A DNA stretch of 64,000 nt, from NCBI GenBank assembly GCA_011033025.1, contig WFMF01000024.1, positions 913,966 to 977,965 on the forward strand, given 5' to 3'. Source of the DNA: Beroe forskalii. Lineage: Eukaryota; Ctenophora; Nuda; Beroida; Beroidae. The notes under the pieces are model-generated. The model was given only the letters and a program-made list of their open reading frames with translations. It was not told the origin of the DNA and ran no database searches. Shown here in pieces: positions 22,220 to 33,627 of the stretch. Position numbers and translations under genes: made by a program. Position 1 is the stretch's first letter. Each line of letters opens with the position of its first letter.

Positions 22220-22354
22220 GTAAGAAGTTAGAAATCGTGCAGGAACCCAACCCCCATATCCAGCAAAGATCGCGGTAAGTTCCTTAATTGATATTAAGTT
22301 ACTTCAAGGGCGGTGGATCTTAAATGTCTTTCAAAATCATAAAAATATGGATCA

Positions 22355-23098
22355 ATGGATCATTTATTGACTATAAAGAATGAAGAAAGGTATAATCTTA
22401 TGGACATTGACATCGGAGCCAGCTCCAGTAGAACAACGCCAGTTCTGCTGGAAGACCCTACAGTTGGACAGGACGCCGAGCCCGTCAGACAGGAAGACCC
22501 TACAGTTGGACAGGACGCCGAGCCCGTCAGACAGGAAGACTCTACAGTTGGACAGGACACCGAGCCCGTCAGACAGGAAGACCCTACAGTTGGACAGGAC
22601 ACCGAGCCCATCAGACGGGAAGACCCTACAGTTGGACAGGACACCGAGCCCGTCAGACAGGAAGACCCTACAGTTGGACAGGACGCCGAGCCCATCAGAC
22701 GGGAAGACCCTACAGTTGGACAGGACACCGTGCCCGTTAGATAGGATGCTGTGACCGGTAGACAGAATGCTGCAGCCGTTGGACTGGAAGTTCAGCCAGC
22801 TCCTGCATCACTGACGTTCGACATCGTTCCATTCTTGTTTAGCAAGAACACGATAAACTATGGTATAAATCTAACTGGTAAACACCTCAACGGTATTTCC
22901 CGTACAGAAAACTACGACAGTTTTCAGAAGAGGCTAAGGGAGTTCTATCAGTTTTTGGAGAAGCTAGTCTCTCAGCTTTTCCGAGAGATGCTGAGTAACC
23001 TGCGCCTACCTAACAGACTTGAAAAGGAAAAGTCATGCCGCCTCACACTTTCCAACGGGTGCTTCAAAGAAAAAAGCAGAAGGATACCACGCAAATAA
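22355..23098 (+). pseudogene. Repeat-containing unknown protein broken by one stop
   Basis: The frame opens at ATG 22355 and runs into seven exact-length 42-bp repeats (22451-22744), each encoding a 14-residue unit like EDPTVGQDAEPVRQ. In the seventh unit the final CAG (Gln) is TAG. The same frame then stays open for 117 more codons (AVTGRQN..., FDIVPFLFSKNTINYG, ENYDSFQKRLREF, to TAA at 23096). So the break is one nonsense change unless read-through or strain difference applies. After the frame ends, another frame at about 23056-23140 reads KKAEGYHANNTDKS and SARKRLKT, matching the gene-like segment at 25972. No known domain recognised. Confidence 0.5.
22451..22744 (+). repeat. 42-bp coding minisatellite, seven units
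   Basis: Units differ by a few substitutions, for example GACGCC/GACACC and GTC/ATC, with no indels. Preservation of length modulo three suggests selection on the reading frame during amplification. Confidence 0.9.
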
Positions 23099-23298
23099 TA
23101 CTGATAAGTCTATCACAAAAAATTCAGCTAGGAAAAGACTAAAAACGGTGATGCGATGTTTTATTATTAACAATGAATGCTAACACACTACAAAATGAAA
23201 GAAATTTGCATTCGATTCGAGTACTTTTTATAAAGATTTCAAAGAGAAATGTCTTTATATTCTCTCTCAGAGAAGATAGACTGGAAATTACGTCTTAA

Positions 23299-23570
23299 AT
23301 GTCAATGGTGGGATGCTACAATCACGCCTTTGCTCAATGGATAGGACGCCAACTAGGGAGTCTTAGACAATCCAAACATGTAGCTAAAGATTCGTTTAGT
23401 TTAGATTTTCTTAAAGAAGCACAATTAAATGGCTACTATTTCGTATCATATGACGTAGTATCATTATTTACCAATATACCTAGAAGAAACTATAAATATC
23501 ATTTTAGATTCTCATTTTCCCAAAATCAAAGGTTTAGCAGCTAAAGATCAGTTGTTTAATAGAATAGAGA
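23299..23570 (+). pseudogene. Penelope-like reverse transcriptase fragment
   Basis: The first frame reads NHAFAQWIG..., AKDSFSLDFLKEAQ, then YYFVSYDVVSLFTNIP. A serine/phenylalanine-D-V-x-S-L-F-T-N-(I/V)-P block is the signature of the reverse transcriptase core of Penelope-like elements. Straight after it the match shifts to a second frame (ILDSHFPKIKGLAAKDQ), so a 1-nt indel breaks the gene. The catalytic downstream RT motifs and the GIY-YIG domain are absent. It is a dead fragment. The family call is good because the block is distinctive. Confidence 0.7.
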
Positions 23571-23574
23571 AGAG

Positions 23575-25560
23575 AAATGCGGTATCACGAGTTACGTAAC
23601 TGCGTGGCATAGCGCCGTGCAGTGCCGCGCAGTGAAATGGAGGGGTACCAGTGTTTTAGTTCACGTTGTTGTAGGGTAGGGTAAGGTATTTAGGCAAACT
23701 AAACAATTCATTTAGTAGGTGCCATGATATTCTTAGAAATGGCTAAGCTTGATAATTCGTCACTCTTAAGTTAAGTCAACATTAGGAAACTTATCGTAAA
23801 TTATCGATTGATTTTTAAATATATTATGAGTATTCTCATAGTGTGGGCATACTACACTGATTACTTGATTACATGTGTCGATTCATACGTTCAAACGTGT
23901 TACAAGTTAATTTTCAGATAAACAGCGTTGGAATGGAGACAAAACGCACAGTGTCTACCGCTAAAAGACTTCCCCTCACCTACGCGGAATACAAGAAGAG
24001 GAAAGACTAACTTCGTCACACTAGCATCCCGCAAGCTAGGGTTATGAAATGTCCAATTCTGTTATTTTCTTTCTTCTCTGAATTTTATATCATTTTTAAA
24101 CAATGCATCTTTTTTATCATTTCAAAATACTTCGTCTTTCTCTTCTCTAAATATAAATAACCACCCAATATTTCAGCGGGTGAAGATAGAACTCGAAACT
24201 GAATGGACCTCCGACCCTAGCCTAGACAGGGAGGAAGCGCTTCTAATGTGAGATTGTGAGCAACGAAATCTTGGCTGCATAAGCAGTTTTGAAAAAAATG
24301 TCGTTGTTCATGATACGTGTACGTTTATGGGGGAAACTTGGGGGAATGATTCAGTGAGGTAAGTCTGTAATCATGTGCCTGGGAGGGGTCACGTGGCAGC
24401 GTAGCAGCTGCTTGAGTCACGTGGTACAGTCACGCTGAGCTAATAGAGGTGTCACACAGATATATTACCTGCGTCACGCGATCTGTTTTTCTGGAGGACC
24501 TGGCCCCCGAGAGGATAAGATAGGAGATCAGATGTCACGTGGTACAGTCACGCAGCCAAACACCAGAAAATGTGCTTGAAAATGAGATACAATCCTACAG
24601 AACTGAGATTCCGATTAAAAACATCCGTAATATGCTCCACCATCAATAGAACATAGACACAGTCAATGAACATTAGACTGTGTGCTGGAACTGTCAAATA
24701 AATTGATATTAGAAAGTTTATACTATCAAAGTAGCAAGATTAAGTTATTGTAATGCTATAATAAATCTGGTATCATGTATTATAATATAGTAATATCATA
24801 GATCTTCGTTAAAATCGAAAATTTTCATTCAGTGGGAAGAAGAAAAGAAACATCTAATGATGTTAGCCACTAAAAGATAATTCGCAATACTGCAGCACGA
24901 ATCAAAATTATAGATATTTTTTGTGAAGTGAAACCAAATTAACACCACACAGGAGAGAAATGCGACATAACGAGCTACGTAACTGCGTGGCATATCGCTG
25001 TGCAGTGCCACGCAGTGAAACAAAGTGAAGTTAGTTCACGTAACACATAGAAACAAAAATAACAAAGGAGATTTAACTAGGATAGATTGGTGTCATTATC
25101 ACTCAAATCTTCGAAATTTTTAATTTTTCAATACGGTAACTTAGACAATTATTGATCAGATAGATTAATCATAGATAATTCATACATGTACTGCGTTTTG
25201 TAGATTCAAATAGTAATTAAAAAGTTGGATGGTTCAATATCAGTAAGTTTTTGAAGGTCATGACGACGTGTAGATAAAACTCATAAATTATTAAAGTATT
25301 AATAACCACCCAATATTTCAGCGGGTAGGGACTGAGATAGCTGATCATTGGACCTCGGATTAAAGTATGGACAGAGGTGAGGAACTACTGATGTAGTATG
25401 GATGGGTCATGTGGCAGCGTAGCAGCTGCGTGGCTTGAGTCAGAGTCTGGTGATACAGTCTTCAAGGTTGAGCTAACGAAGGTATCACGCAGATAGATAA
25501 ATTAACTGCGTCACGCGATCTGTTTTTCGTAATATGATACCTTAAAACGGTGTTTTGTTG
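23575..25560. repeat. Pair of ~1-kb related units
   Basis: Three landmarks occur in the same order twice. TACGTAACTGCGTGGCATA lies near 23594 and 24975. ACCACCCAATATTTCAGCGG lies near 24159 and 25302. GTGGCAGCGTAGCAGCTGC followed by CTGCGTCACGCGATCTGTTT lies near 24392 and 25410. The copies differ in spacing. They may be two insertions of one element or a tandem duplication. No coding frame recognised. Confidence 0.6.
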
Positions 25561-25971
25561 ACATGATCTGTGACCTCCTCCGGATCAGATTGGAAAATGC
25601 TCCAAAAACCGCATTAAATATCATTCTATGGAGTAATTAGAATGTGTTATATTTTGTTTGATGCTAGACTGGAACCATAATTACTCGAATTTTCAAACTT
25701 TTTGATTTATTAATTACCAATACAATTATTTAGATGTATTCATAGATAAACCATACTGTATAATTCTATGACATAAAAATTTTACATAATATATCTCTAA
25801 ACGGGAGATAATGATCCACACGCAGGAGGCCCTACTGAGCCTAAGTTGCCCCCAAAGCTATAGTTACCAGCCGGTGCCCCCCGCCCTACCAAGGGTTTGA
25901 AGGAATGAGGATGGCACCTGTGCAATACATAAAAAATCTACAGTCATTTAAAAGTTTAAACACGGTTCTGA

Positions 25972-26385
25972 TCTGTTAACCTCTTACAAAGATTCCACTC
26001 ATACTGCCAATCTCTCAGAGTTCCAGTTGCAGATTTAGATCACGCAGCACTGCAAGGGAAATCGCCCTGCCTGAATGAAGACACCACATTTTGTGAAATT
26101 TTGGACTTATTGAAAAAAGCAGAAGGGTATCACGCGAACAATAGAGATAATTATATCACAGAAATGTCAGCTAGGAAAAGACTAAAAACAGAGAAAATCC
26201 ATGACTTCTTTGTGGATTTATCCAGGATGGCAGAGATGACATACATTTCCCTGTTACTGGACTTCGAAACCACGCCAGTTTCCCATCATGCCGCTTTATA
26301 CCACGACTACTCACCAGATAGCGGCATATCACAGATACAGGGGTCCCAGCTGCCACGGTTACCTGTGCAATTGAGGGACAATTGA
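25972..26385 (+). CDS. Unknown coding-like segment, ~137 codons
   Basis: One frame stays open from just after a TGA at about 25969 to TGA at 26383, without an early ATG. It reads ...VPVADLDHAAL, EDTTFCEILDLLKKAEGYH, SARKRLKTEKIHDFF, TYISLLLDFE and ends VQLRDN. It is therefore likely an internal or terminal exon rather than a full gene. The central part matches a decayed stretch at about 23056-23140. Composition is that of a globular, partly helical protein. No domain is recognised and function is unknown. Confidence 0.4.
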   Translation, partial: SVNLLQRFHSYCQSLRVPVADLDHAALQGKSPCLNEDTTFCEILDLLKKAEGYHANNRDNYITEMSARKRLKTEKIHDFFVDLSRMAEMTYISLLLDFETTPVSHHAALYHDYSPDSGISQIQGSQLPRLPVQLRDN

Positions 26386-26399
26386 ACTCACCCAAAATG

Positions 26400-26985
26400 A
26401 AGACTTATTTAAAGACTAATGTTCCATGCTGCAGCCCATCCTTTCCTTCAACAGAAGCATCAAGACAATCCGGTCACTTCTGATGGGACGGGTAGAGGGC
26501 AACATAGACACGCAGATTATTTATCTATTTATTTTTTTACTTATATAATTAGAATAATTAGGTATTATTGCACTATTTACGGTTATTATTAGATTAACGG
26601 GTAAATAAAAAGGTTAAAAAGCCTACAGCTGATGGTGGTGAAAATGCGGAGTCTCGCACCCCTGCATATCACCTCCAGGGCCTTTGGAATCGTCTAAGAT
26701 AACATAGAAGTTAGGTAGGGCTGAAGAAGGGGGAAAAGGATCTTGATAGGGAGCTAAGATGGGAGAAGTGTCTTTAAAAGCGGAGAAGAGGACCAGCTTC
26801 AAGAAAAAGAGAGGAAATTATACCCTCCCTGACTAATGATGTATACAAGCTGAGAAAAGCTGGGGCACCTTGTACAAGACTGCGCTTTTTGGAGTTTTAA
26901 ACTGGGGAAGAATAATGTAGGTACAGCTGCTCCTTGAATTGTGTTTTATTATTTAATATTTACCCAATAGTGGACCGCCATGATA
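26400..26985. other. No gene supported
   Basis: AT-rich sequence without a recognisable feature. Confidence 0.45.
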
Positions 26986-27499
26986 GGATTACCGACATAC
27001 TAACAGCAACTCTACAGCCCTAAGGAAGAAACAAGTAAGTGACATTTTGGTCAAAATTGAGTTATATATATTGCCGTGATGCGCAAACGATTCTGAACAA
27101 CTTCCAAAAGGTTTGGATCTCATAGGACGTATAGAAACTGAGAAAATCAATTTTACAATTTCTAAAAACCAAGTAACTGACATTTGAACCTTAAATGATG
27201 CCCTAAGAAAATATCAAGTAATTACATGTTTCAAGTATTACTATGGAAGAAACCAATTAAATGTTTTTTGCTACTAAGCAAGAAAACAGGCTTCAGTTTT
27301 TGTTAAAAAACTAGAAATAAGGTAGATACTTTTTATACTTAAGTAAAATCAGGGTATGAGTTTTTTGCACTAAGGAAAAAACCATGTATGAGTTATTTGT
27401 ACTAAGGAAAATAACAATTATTAGTTTTTCGCACTAAGTAAAAAGTCAAGTCTGTGTTAATTGTACTTTGGAAAAACCAAGTATGTGTTTAAAATCTTG

Positions 27500-28930
27500 A
27501 TAATAGTTTGCAAACAATTTTTATATCATATTAACTTATGAAAGAAATATTTTCGATCGTTTCGTAGAATAATTGGAAAAAAGAAATTAAATCATGAATT
27601 CCACTTAAATTTGAGGTAGTTCTGGCGATCAAATATTAGGATAAGACGACTAGAATAGTGCACAGTAATAAATACTAGCTGATTAACGTTCCAAGAAAAA
27701 ATATGTCACCATTTCAAACTCAAGTTTTTCTTTTTTACCATGATACTTGGTGTTACCTTGAGTTGCCTTCAATTTCAGTTTATCGGCATCGCGTTTGAAT
27801 TTCAGTGTTTTATATTCCATTTGGCTGTTTGAGTGCTAAGGCAAAAACAAGTAATTACATGCAGTAACCAGTTATAGTTTTCAAGCTACTCATTATGATG
27901 ACATTGATCAATCTAAGTCTCTCTTTTTGGCATGACAGACAATAAGGTCTCAATATTGTGATTGTTCGGCTGTTCAGACGATTTTCACCATCAATGGTTC
28001 AATTAATTTATCTTCCAGCACATTGGGTTGCATTCGATGTTTTCTACTTTTCTAGAGTTTTCCATAATTATTAGTCTGATGTTCAGTGTTACAGTTACAT
28101 ATTTGTATGTAACTTCGGAACTTCCCATTACCGTCTTTGTAGGGGACTTATTTGTTTATTTGGTAACGAATTTATCAAAGTGTACTAAGTATGAAATCAA
28201 ATCTCATAGAAGTCTTCTGAATTTCCTTGCTATTACTCTATCAACAGAAGAATTTGGAAACATTTTAACATTCAACAGGTATTGGTGCACAAATAAAGTC
28301 CATAAAAAGGAATTCTTCGTGTTGCTCTCGTGGCTTGATCTTCACGTCTCACGCTGTTCAAATCTTGGTTATAATTACGATAATTGCTAATTTCATATTT
28401 ATGTACTAGCAGGCAATTTTTCATTGTCTTGTGTCACGTAAGCAGTGAAAATCGTTGAAAAATTTGTTTGGAGTGTGACGTTTAATTGTCTTACACATTG
28501 TATAGTGCTTGATCAGGCGGCGACTGGTATGCAGTGTCAAAACTTGCAAGAGTGTCTTTTGATATGGGTGGCAATTATATGAGTTATGTAAATCAGGTTA
28601 GGAACGGCCGTTTTTTGTCGTTTGATCGATCAGTATACTATATTTTTATCGCTTTGGTATTCTGCTTACCAGATAACATTGAAATTGATTCCCTGTGGGA
28701 TATTTTGGTTTTGCTACGTTGCCTTAGTTCGCGCAAAAATTAGGTATTTCTGCGCGCGCGCAAAATTAAATTCGAAATGAATGAGGGCGCGATAATGAAT
28801 TCACGAGCACAATCTAAAATGTACGTTCTTTTCCCTTCCATTCACAATAGAAGCCAAAATTAACGATAGGTATTACAATATAGCATTCAATTCATAAATT
28901 CAATCAATTCGAGTAGAATGGTTAAGTCGA
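27500..28930. other. No convincing gene
   Basis: The frame at 28028-28390 is open for 120 codons with a hydrophobic start, but its AT-driven composition and lack of motifs make it doubtful. There is a GCGCGCGCG run near 28750. Confidence 0.4.
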
Positions 28931-29028
28931 ATGTCGATCCTAGTTGCCAATATGCGGGGACAAGTCTAGTCGAGTAGGGCCGAGAAACCTAGTTTATTTG
29001 AACGGTTGAGTCCAGCCGGGTGCCAGAG

Positions 29029-30468
29029 TAGGCTTTCCATTATCGGTAACAAATTTTTTATCTAGATAAACCGATAATTATTTCGCTTTTATCTAGATAA
29101 AATTTTTATCTACATAAAATCTATCAACTTAGAGAGCAAGTTAAAACGTTTAAATGATACGATAAACTTTAAATCAGGAGCTTTCGAAAATCATGTGATT
29201 ATCGTCGTCAGCTATCAGTTTTGAAAACTTTTTTGCCACTGTCAATCGGTTACTTTCGCTAAATATACGTCAGTCTGATATCATGGTGATTGTTGATACA
29301 CCCGACTGGCATAAGTGAAAAGTGAGACTGTTGTTAGTGATATCACTACGTCTGAAAATTGTCAATGATACGTAATAGTGGTGCCAAAGGCGCTTCCAAT
29401 TGGTTTCAGAGTTCATTCAGGTTGATATCATTGATTTGTCAGTGTTAGACTGATGCCATTAATCCGTCACAACGGTATTAGGAATACTATACAGCAGACT
29501 AGGTCAGAGATGCGTCCAAAAGGTATCAATCATGCATCAGACTGGTGTCAGTGATATTGATAAGGCATACAGGTGCCAGTGATAAAGCAGACAGGTGTCA
29601 ATGATACGGCAGACAGGTGTCAGTGATACGGTAGACTGGTGTCAGTGATACGACAGACTGATGTCAGCGATACGGCAGACTGGTGTCAGTGATACGGCAG
29701 ACGGGTGTCAGTTATACGGTAGACTGGTGTCAGTGATACGACAGACTGGTGTCAATGATATTGATAAGGCAGACAGGTGTCAGTGATAAAGCAGACAGGT
29801 GTCAGTGATACGGTAGACTGTACTTGACAGTGAAACGGCAGACAGGTGTCAGTGATATAACGGAAGACTGGTGTCAGTGATACGGCAGACTGATGTCAGT
29901 GATACGGTAGACTGGTCACTGGTGTCAGTGATACGGTAGACTGGTGTCAGTGATACGACAGACTGGTGTCAGTGATACGGCAGACTGGTGTCAGTGATAC
30001 GGCAGACTGGTGTCAGTGATACGGCAGACTGGTTTCAGTTATCGAGCAGATTGTTAGTGTAAGTACGTCTTGCCAGTTTCAATGATAAATATCAGACTTG
30101 TGTCTGTGACACGACAAAATAGTTTCACTGCTGCCAGATTTGTGTCTGTATCCGTTATCCACTAAACAAGTGTCAGTGATACATCAGGATAGTTTCAACT
30201 ATACATCAAATAGGTCTCTGTGGTATGTCGGACTGGTGTTGGTGATTGGTCAGAAAGGTACCAGTGACATGCGAGACTGGTGAAAATTGAAACCAGTCCG
30301 AAAGTGAGAGTTTTTATGAAATTTTTCAATTTTACTAGCATTTTTCAACGCAAGCTTTTTTGCTATTCTATCCAGATGAAAATAATTTTTATCTAGATAA
30401 ACCGATAATTTATTTTGATGAATCATCGGAGATAATCATCGGTTTCGATTATCGGACTGGAAAGCCTA
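29029..30468. mobile_element. Non-autonomous hAT-like element with 8-bp target duplication
   Basis: The element starts TAGGCTTTCCA and ends TGGAAAGCCTA, an exact 11-bp terminal inverted repeat. TGCCAGAG is present directly before it (29021-29028) and directly after it (30469-30476). An 8-bp target duplication is the mark of the hAT superfamily. Subterminal ATCTAGATAAACCGATAATT occurs on both sides. The interior lacks a transposase and holds a 22-bp minisatellite. Excising the element rejoins flanks that share the same GTGGCCGA/GTCGAG-type low-order repeat, which supports a clean insertion. Confidence 0.8.
29510..30060 (+). repeat. 22-bp minisatellite inside the hAT-like element
   Basis: More than 15 degenerate copies of a unit close to AGACTGGTGTCAGTGATACGGC, with a few units lengthened by GATATTGATA. 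Confidence 0.9.
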
Positions 30469-30476
30469 TGCCAGAG

Positions 30477-31090
30477 TCGAGCAAAGTGGCCGACTGGAGT
30501 TGCATTGCCGAATTAATGGGATTGGCTGTATCGACTGGTCGAGTGGAATAGTATAGTAGTATTGCAGAGTGGCTGAATAGCGAATAGTGTAGACGGGGAA
30601 CGGACATTAATTCATCTCACGACACTTCATCTCAGGACACTTTATCTCGCAATAAGTCAGCTCTATGCAAAGGTTAGGGTCTGGGTTAGAGTTAGTGTTT
30701 GGGTTAGAGTCAGGGTTAGGGTTTGGGTTATGGTTATGGTTAGGGTCAGGACAGGGAGATGAAGTGTCCTGAGATGAAATGTCGTGAGATGAGATGTCGC
30801 CCACCCGTGTAGACTGGCCGAGATAAGTGGCCGAATCGAGTCGAGTGTCCAAGTCGATCTGAATGGCCGACTCGAGTCAACTTCAAGTAGCCGATCCGGG
30901 TTGAGAAGCCGATTCGGATAACCGAGTTAATTTTAGTGGCCGCGTCAAGTTGAGTGGCTGATTTGAGTCAAATGGCTGAGATGATTGATGAATGGCCAGA
31001 TCGAATCAAATGGGCGACTAGGCGAGTCCAGTAGCTGAGTCTAGTGGAGTATCCGGATCAATTCGATTGGTTTATTCGAGTTAAATGGCC
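30477..31090 (+). repeat. Degenerate GTGGCCGA/GTCGAG repeat
   Basis: Short degenerate units (GAGTGGCCGA, GTCGAGTGG, TGGCCGACTCGAG) recur through this stretch and before the hAT-like insertion at about 28940-29020. It is one array split by the insertion and by the palindrome at 30608. Confidence 0.6.
30608..30797. mobile_element. Palindrome with telomere-like core
   Basis: The left arm (30613-30651) carries CATCTCACGACACTTCATCT and the right arm (about 30750-30797) carries its near reverse complement, GATGAAATGTCGTGAGATGA. The loop at about 30670-30750 is a run of variant telomere repeats (GGGTTAGAG, GGGTTAGGG, GGGTTATGG). It looks like a small foldback/MITE whose core is an interstitial telomere-like tract. 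Confidence 0.7.
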
Positions 31091-31124
31091 GCTTTTATTT
31101 CATTCAGTACAGTATTTCAGTTTG

Positions 31125-31610
31125 GGCAGTACATAATTTGGGAGTCGAGTATTTCACTCCAGACAGTATTTCACTTGGGACGGTATTTCAGTCGGTACAG
31201 TTTTTCACTAGGGATCGTTCACATATTACGTAATCACCTAGGGGAAGGGGCTTTCTGAATGATTACGTTACATGTTATTGTAACAAATACAATTACTGTT
31301 AATTTCATTACGAGGGGGAGGGGGGGGGGAAATTGGCCAAAAATTGATGAAGTTTTTTCACTCGGCACAGTATTTCACCCGGGACAGAACATCATTTGGG
31401 ACAGAATTTCACTTGTTACAGTATAACGTTCGGTACAGTATATCATTTGGGACGGTATATCGTTCGGGACAGAATTTCACATGTTATAGTATATCGTTCG
31501 GGACAGTATTTCACTCGGGACAGTTTATCGTTCGGGACAGTGTATCATTCAGGACAGTATATTATTTTGAAAAGTATTTTACTCGGTACAGCATTTTACT
31601 CGGGAGAGTG
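31125..31610 (+). repeat. ~19-bp degenerate minisatellite
   Basis: Units close to TTCACTCGGGACAGTATAT recur about 20 times, interrupted at 31210-31345 by unrelated sequence with a poly-G run (31317-31330). Two overlapping frames are open through it by chance. Confidence 0.75.
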
Positions 31611-31614
31611 TTCA

Positions 31615-31779
<165 letters not shown>

Positions 31780-32480
31780 GTTTAAGTAGTTTTAAGCTTC
31801 TTGTTTATTGTGATATAAATATTCATATCAAACTTGGGTTTTTGATGTACTTGCTGAGTAAAAATTGGTTTAAAGAGATATTTTTGAGCAAAAACTCCTT
31901 TGTTTGGCAACTGCTTTTAAAGCGGTTGAAATGCGTCAAAAATGATTCGTTTTTGTCCATATGGCCAGTTTAAAAGGCTGGTTAAAAAAGGCCGGCTTTA
32001 TAAAGTTCAATAAGGCAGGGGGTTTTCCAACTAACTCACCAACCAAGTTTTGATTCTGTTCGAAGTCGATACGATAAAAACTAAAGATTGTGATTTTAAT
32101 GGAGAAAGCAAGTATGTGTTTTTTGTACTAAGTATGAATTGATGTACTATATGCTTTTATCTATATCTAGTTAATATAAACAAATTGCCTATGTGTTTTT
32201 GCATTTAAGAATTAAGCAAAGTATGTGTTTTATGTACTTAAATAAAAACCAAAGTATGTGTTTTTGCCACTTTTGAAGAAAACAATTATGTGTTCTTTCT
32301 ACTGAGTGAAAAAACAAGTATATATCTTCATGTGTAAGGAAAAAACCAAGTATTTTTTACTAATCCTAAGTAAAAATTCATATAAGTGACTTATACTAAG
32401 GTTAAAACAAAGTTACTGACAGAGTTACTAAGACAGAAAAAAGTAACACAAAAATGGATATTTATCGCTATCTATCTTAA
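31780..32480. other. No gene; subterminal repeats
   Basis: Contains the right-hand GTATGTGTTTT-type degenerate repeats noted for the 27-32.7 kb region. No coding sequence is recognised. Confidence 0.45.
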
Positions 32481-32816
32481 TTAGCAGAACAATTTGATAA
32501 TATTAATAATATTCAAGAAAAATAGATACATACTCGTTAAAAAATTAGGGAAAAAAAGTTATTATAAGTGGAGTTATTTGAATTACTACATCGAATCACT
32601 TTTTTGCACATATCTCGAAACTATACTTTTGTCAGTTACTTGTTTCTTCCTTAGGGCTGTAGAACTGCTCATCGCAGTAATTCCGATGGCGATTTTGACA
32701 GCATTCCAGATGTTAATTATGTGAGTATTAACTTTTAAACTTTTAAATATGATATGATATCATACGCTAATATAAGGTTGAGTACACTAATTGGCACGAA
32801 CACCAACAGTTGAATA

Positions 32817-33548
32817 CCTTATTGTAGGAAATTAAGCACTCAGAAAATTAAGCGCCAATGCTTCTAAAAGGGCCTAATTTCATGGTGCTTAATGACGTGC
32901 TGGCTTAATTTTTGAATACCCCAATTTTCAATTAATTTTGGGATTCAAAATGGCATAAAATGTTCGATATTTTGCTACATTTTCAGTGATAATGTAAAGC
33001 AATGATCAAAGTACAGAATCGAAATAATAATGGAACAAATCAAATATTTTCGTCTTCAGCCACCATCTCATCATCTACAGCATCCAAAAGAATTGGTTCT
33101 GCATCCTCCAATTCATCGTCATCTGCATCTTGCTCCCCGTCCTTGATGCTATCAATGATCCTCTCCAGTATAGCTTTCGAATCATCCGTGTCAGATCTTT
33201 CGAAGCTGTAGTTATCATTGACGTAAGCACGGAGCACCATAAACTTAGCCTTTTCTACAAGTGACCATTCAGCTTTGACCTGTCTCTTGATTTCCAGCCC
33301 TCCATGTGTGATCGGAGACCAGGACTGTTCTGAAAACTTACAGGTGTAATTCATCGCATAGAAAATGTAGAAAAATTGTGTAATTTGAATACATTATGAA
33401 AACATTGCATTAAGCTTCATGAAATGAAGCCTACATTTAATTACGCCAACATGTAATTAAGCACCAGACCTCTCAAAAGGGCCTAATTTCATGGTGCTTA
33501 ATGACATGTAGGCTTAATTTTTTGAGTGCTTAATTTCCTACAATAAGG
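32817..33548. mobile_element. TA-flanked element with long inverted repeats
   Basis: It starts CCTTATTGTAGGAAATTAAG and ends with the reverse complement CTTAATTTCCTACAATAAGG, with TA on each outer side (32815-32816, 33549-33550). Further inside, GGGCCTAATTTCATGGTGCT occurs near both ends (about 32872 and 33480) in the same orientation. A TA target and this architecture fit the Tc1/mariner-pogo group. The element encloses a complementary-strand frame (33040-33354) that may be the tail of its former transposase. Confidence 0.65.
33040..33354 (-). CDS. Acidic-tailed 104-aa frame within TA element
   Basis: The frame starts MNYTCKFSEQSW and contains a helical basic segment (KRQVKAEWSLVEKAKF). It ends in a very acidic tail (GEQDADDDELEDAE). 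Acidic C-termini are common in transposases of pogo/Tigger type, and the position inside a TA-flanked inverted-repeat element suits a transposase remnant. No catalytic DDE/DDD residues can be placed in this short piece, so this is inference. Confidence 0.4.
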   Translation of the reverse strand: MNYTCKFSEQSWSPITHGGLEIKRQVKAEWSLVEKAKFMVLRAYVNDNYSFERSDTDDSKAILERIIDSIKDGEQDADDDELEDAEPILLDAVDDEMVAEDENI

Positions 33549-33627
33549 TAATCCGGTCCTGATAAGTATTCTTCAGATTATAGTTAGCGCAATATGTGTT
33601 GCTGTATTGTAAATTTTATCAAATGCA

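Noticed and set aside
28028..28390. 120-codon frame with hydrophobic N-terminus
   Set aside because: AT-driven composition, no motif, no splice or homologous context; kept only as a doubtful note.
29510..30060. Regular short repeats that could suggest a CRISPR array
   Set aside because: Units are contiguous and degenerate without unique spacers, in a eukaryotic sequence inside a hAT-like element; it is a minisatellite.
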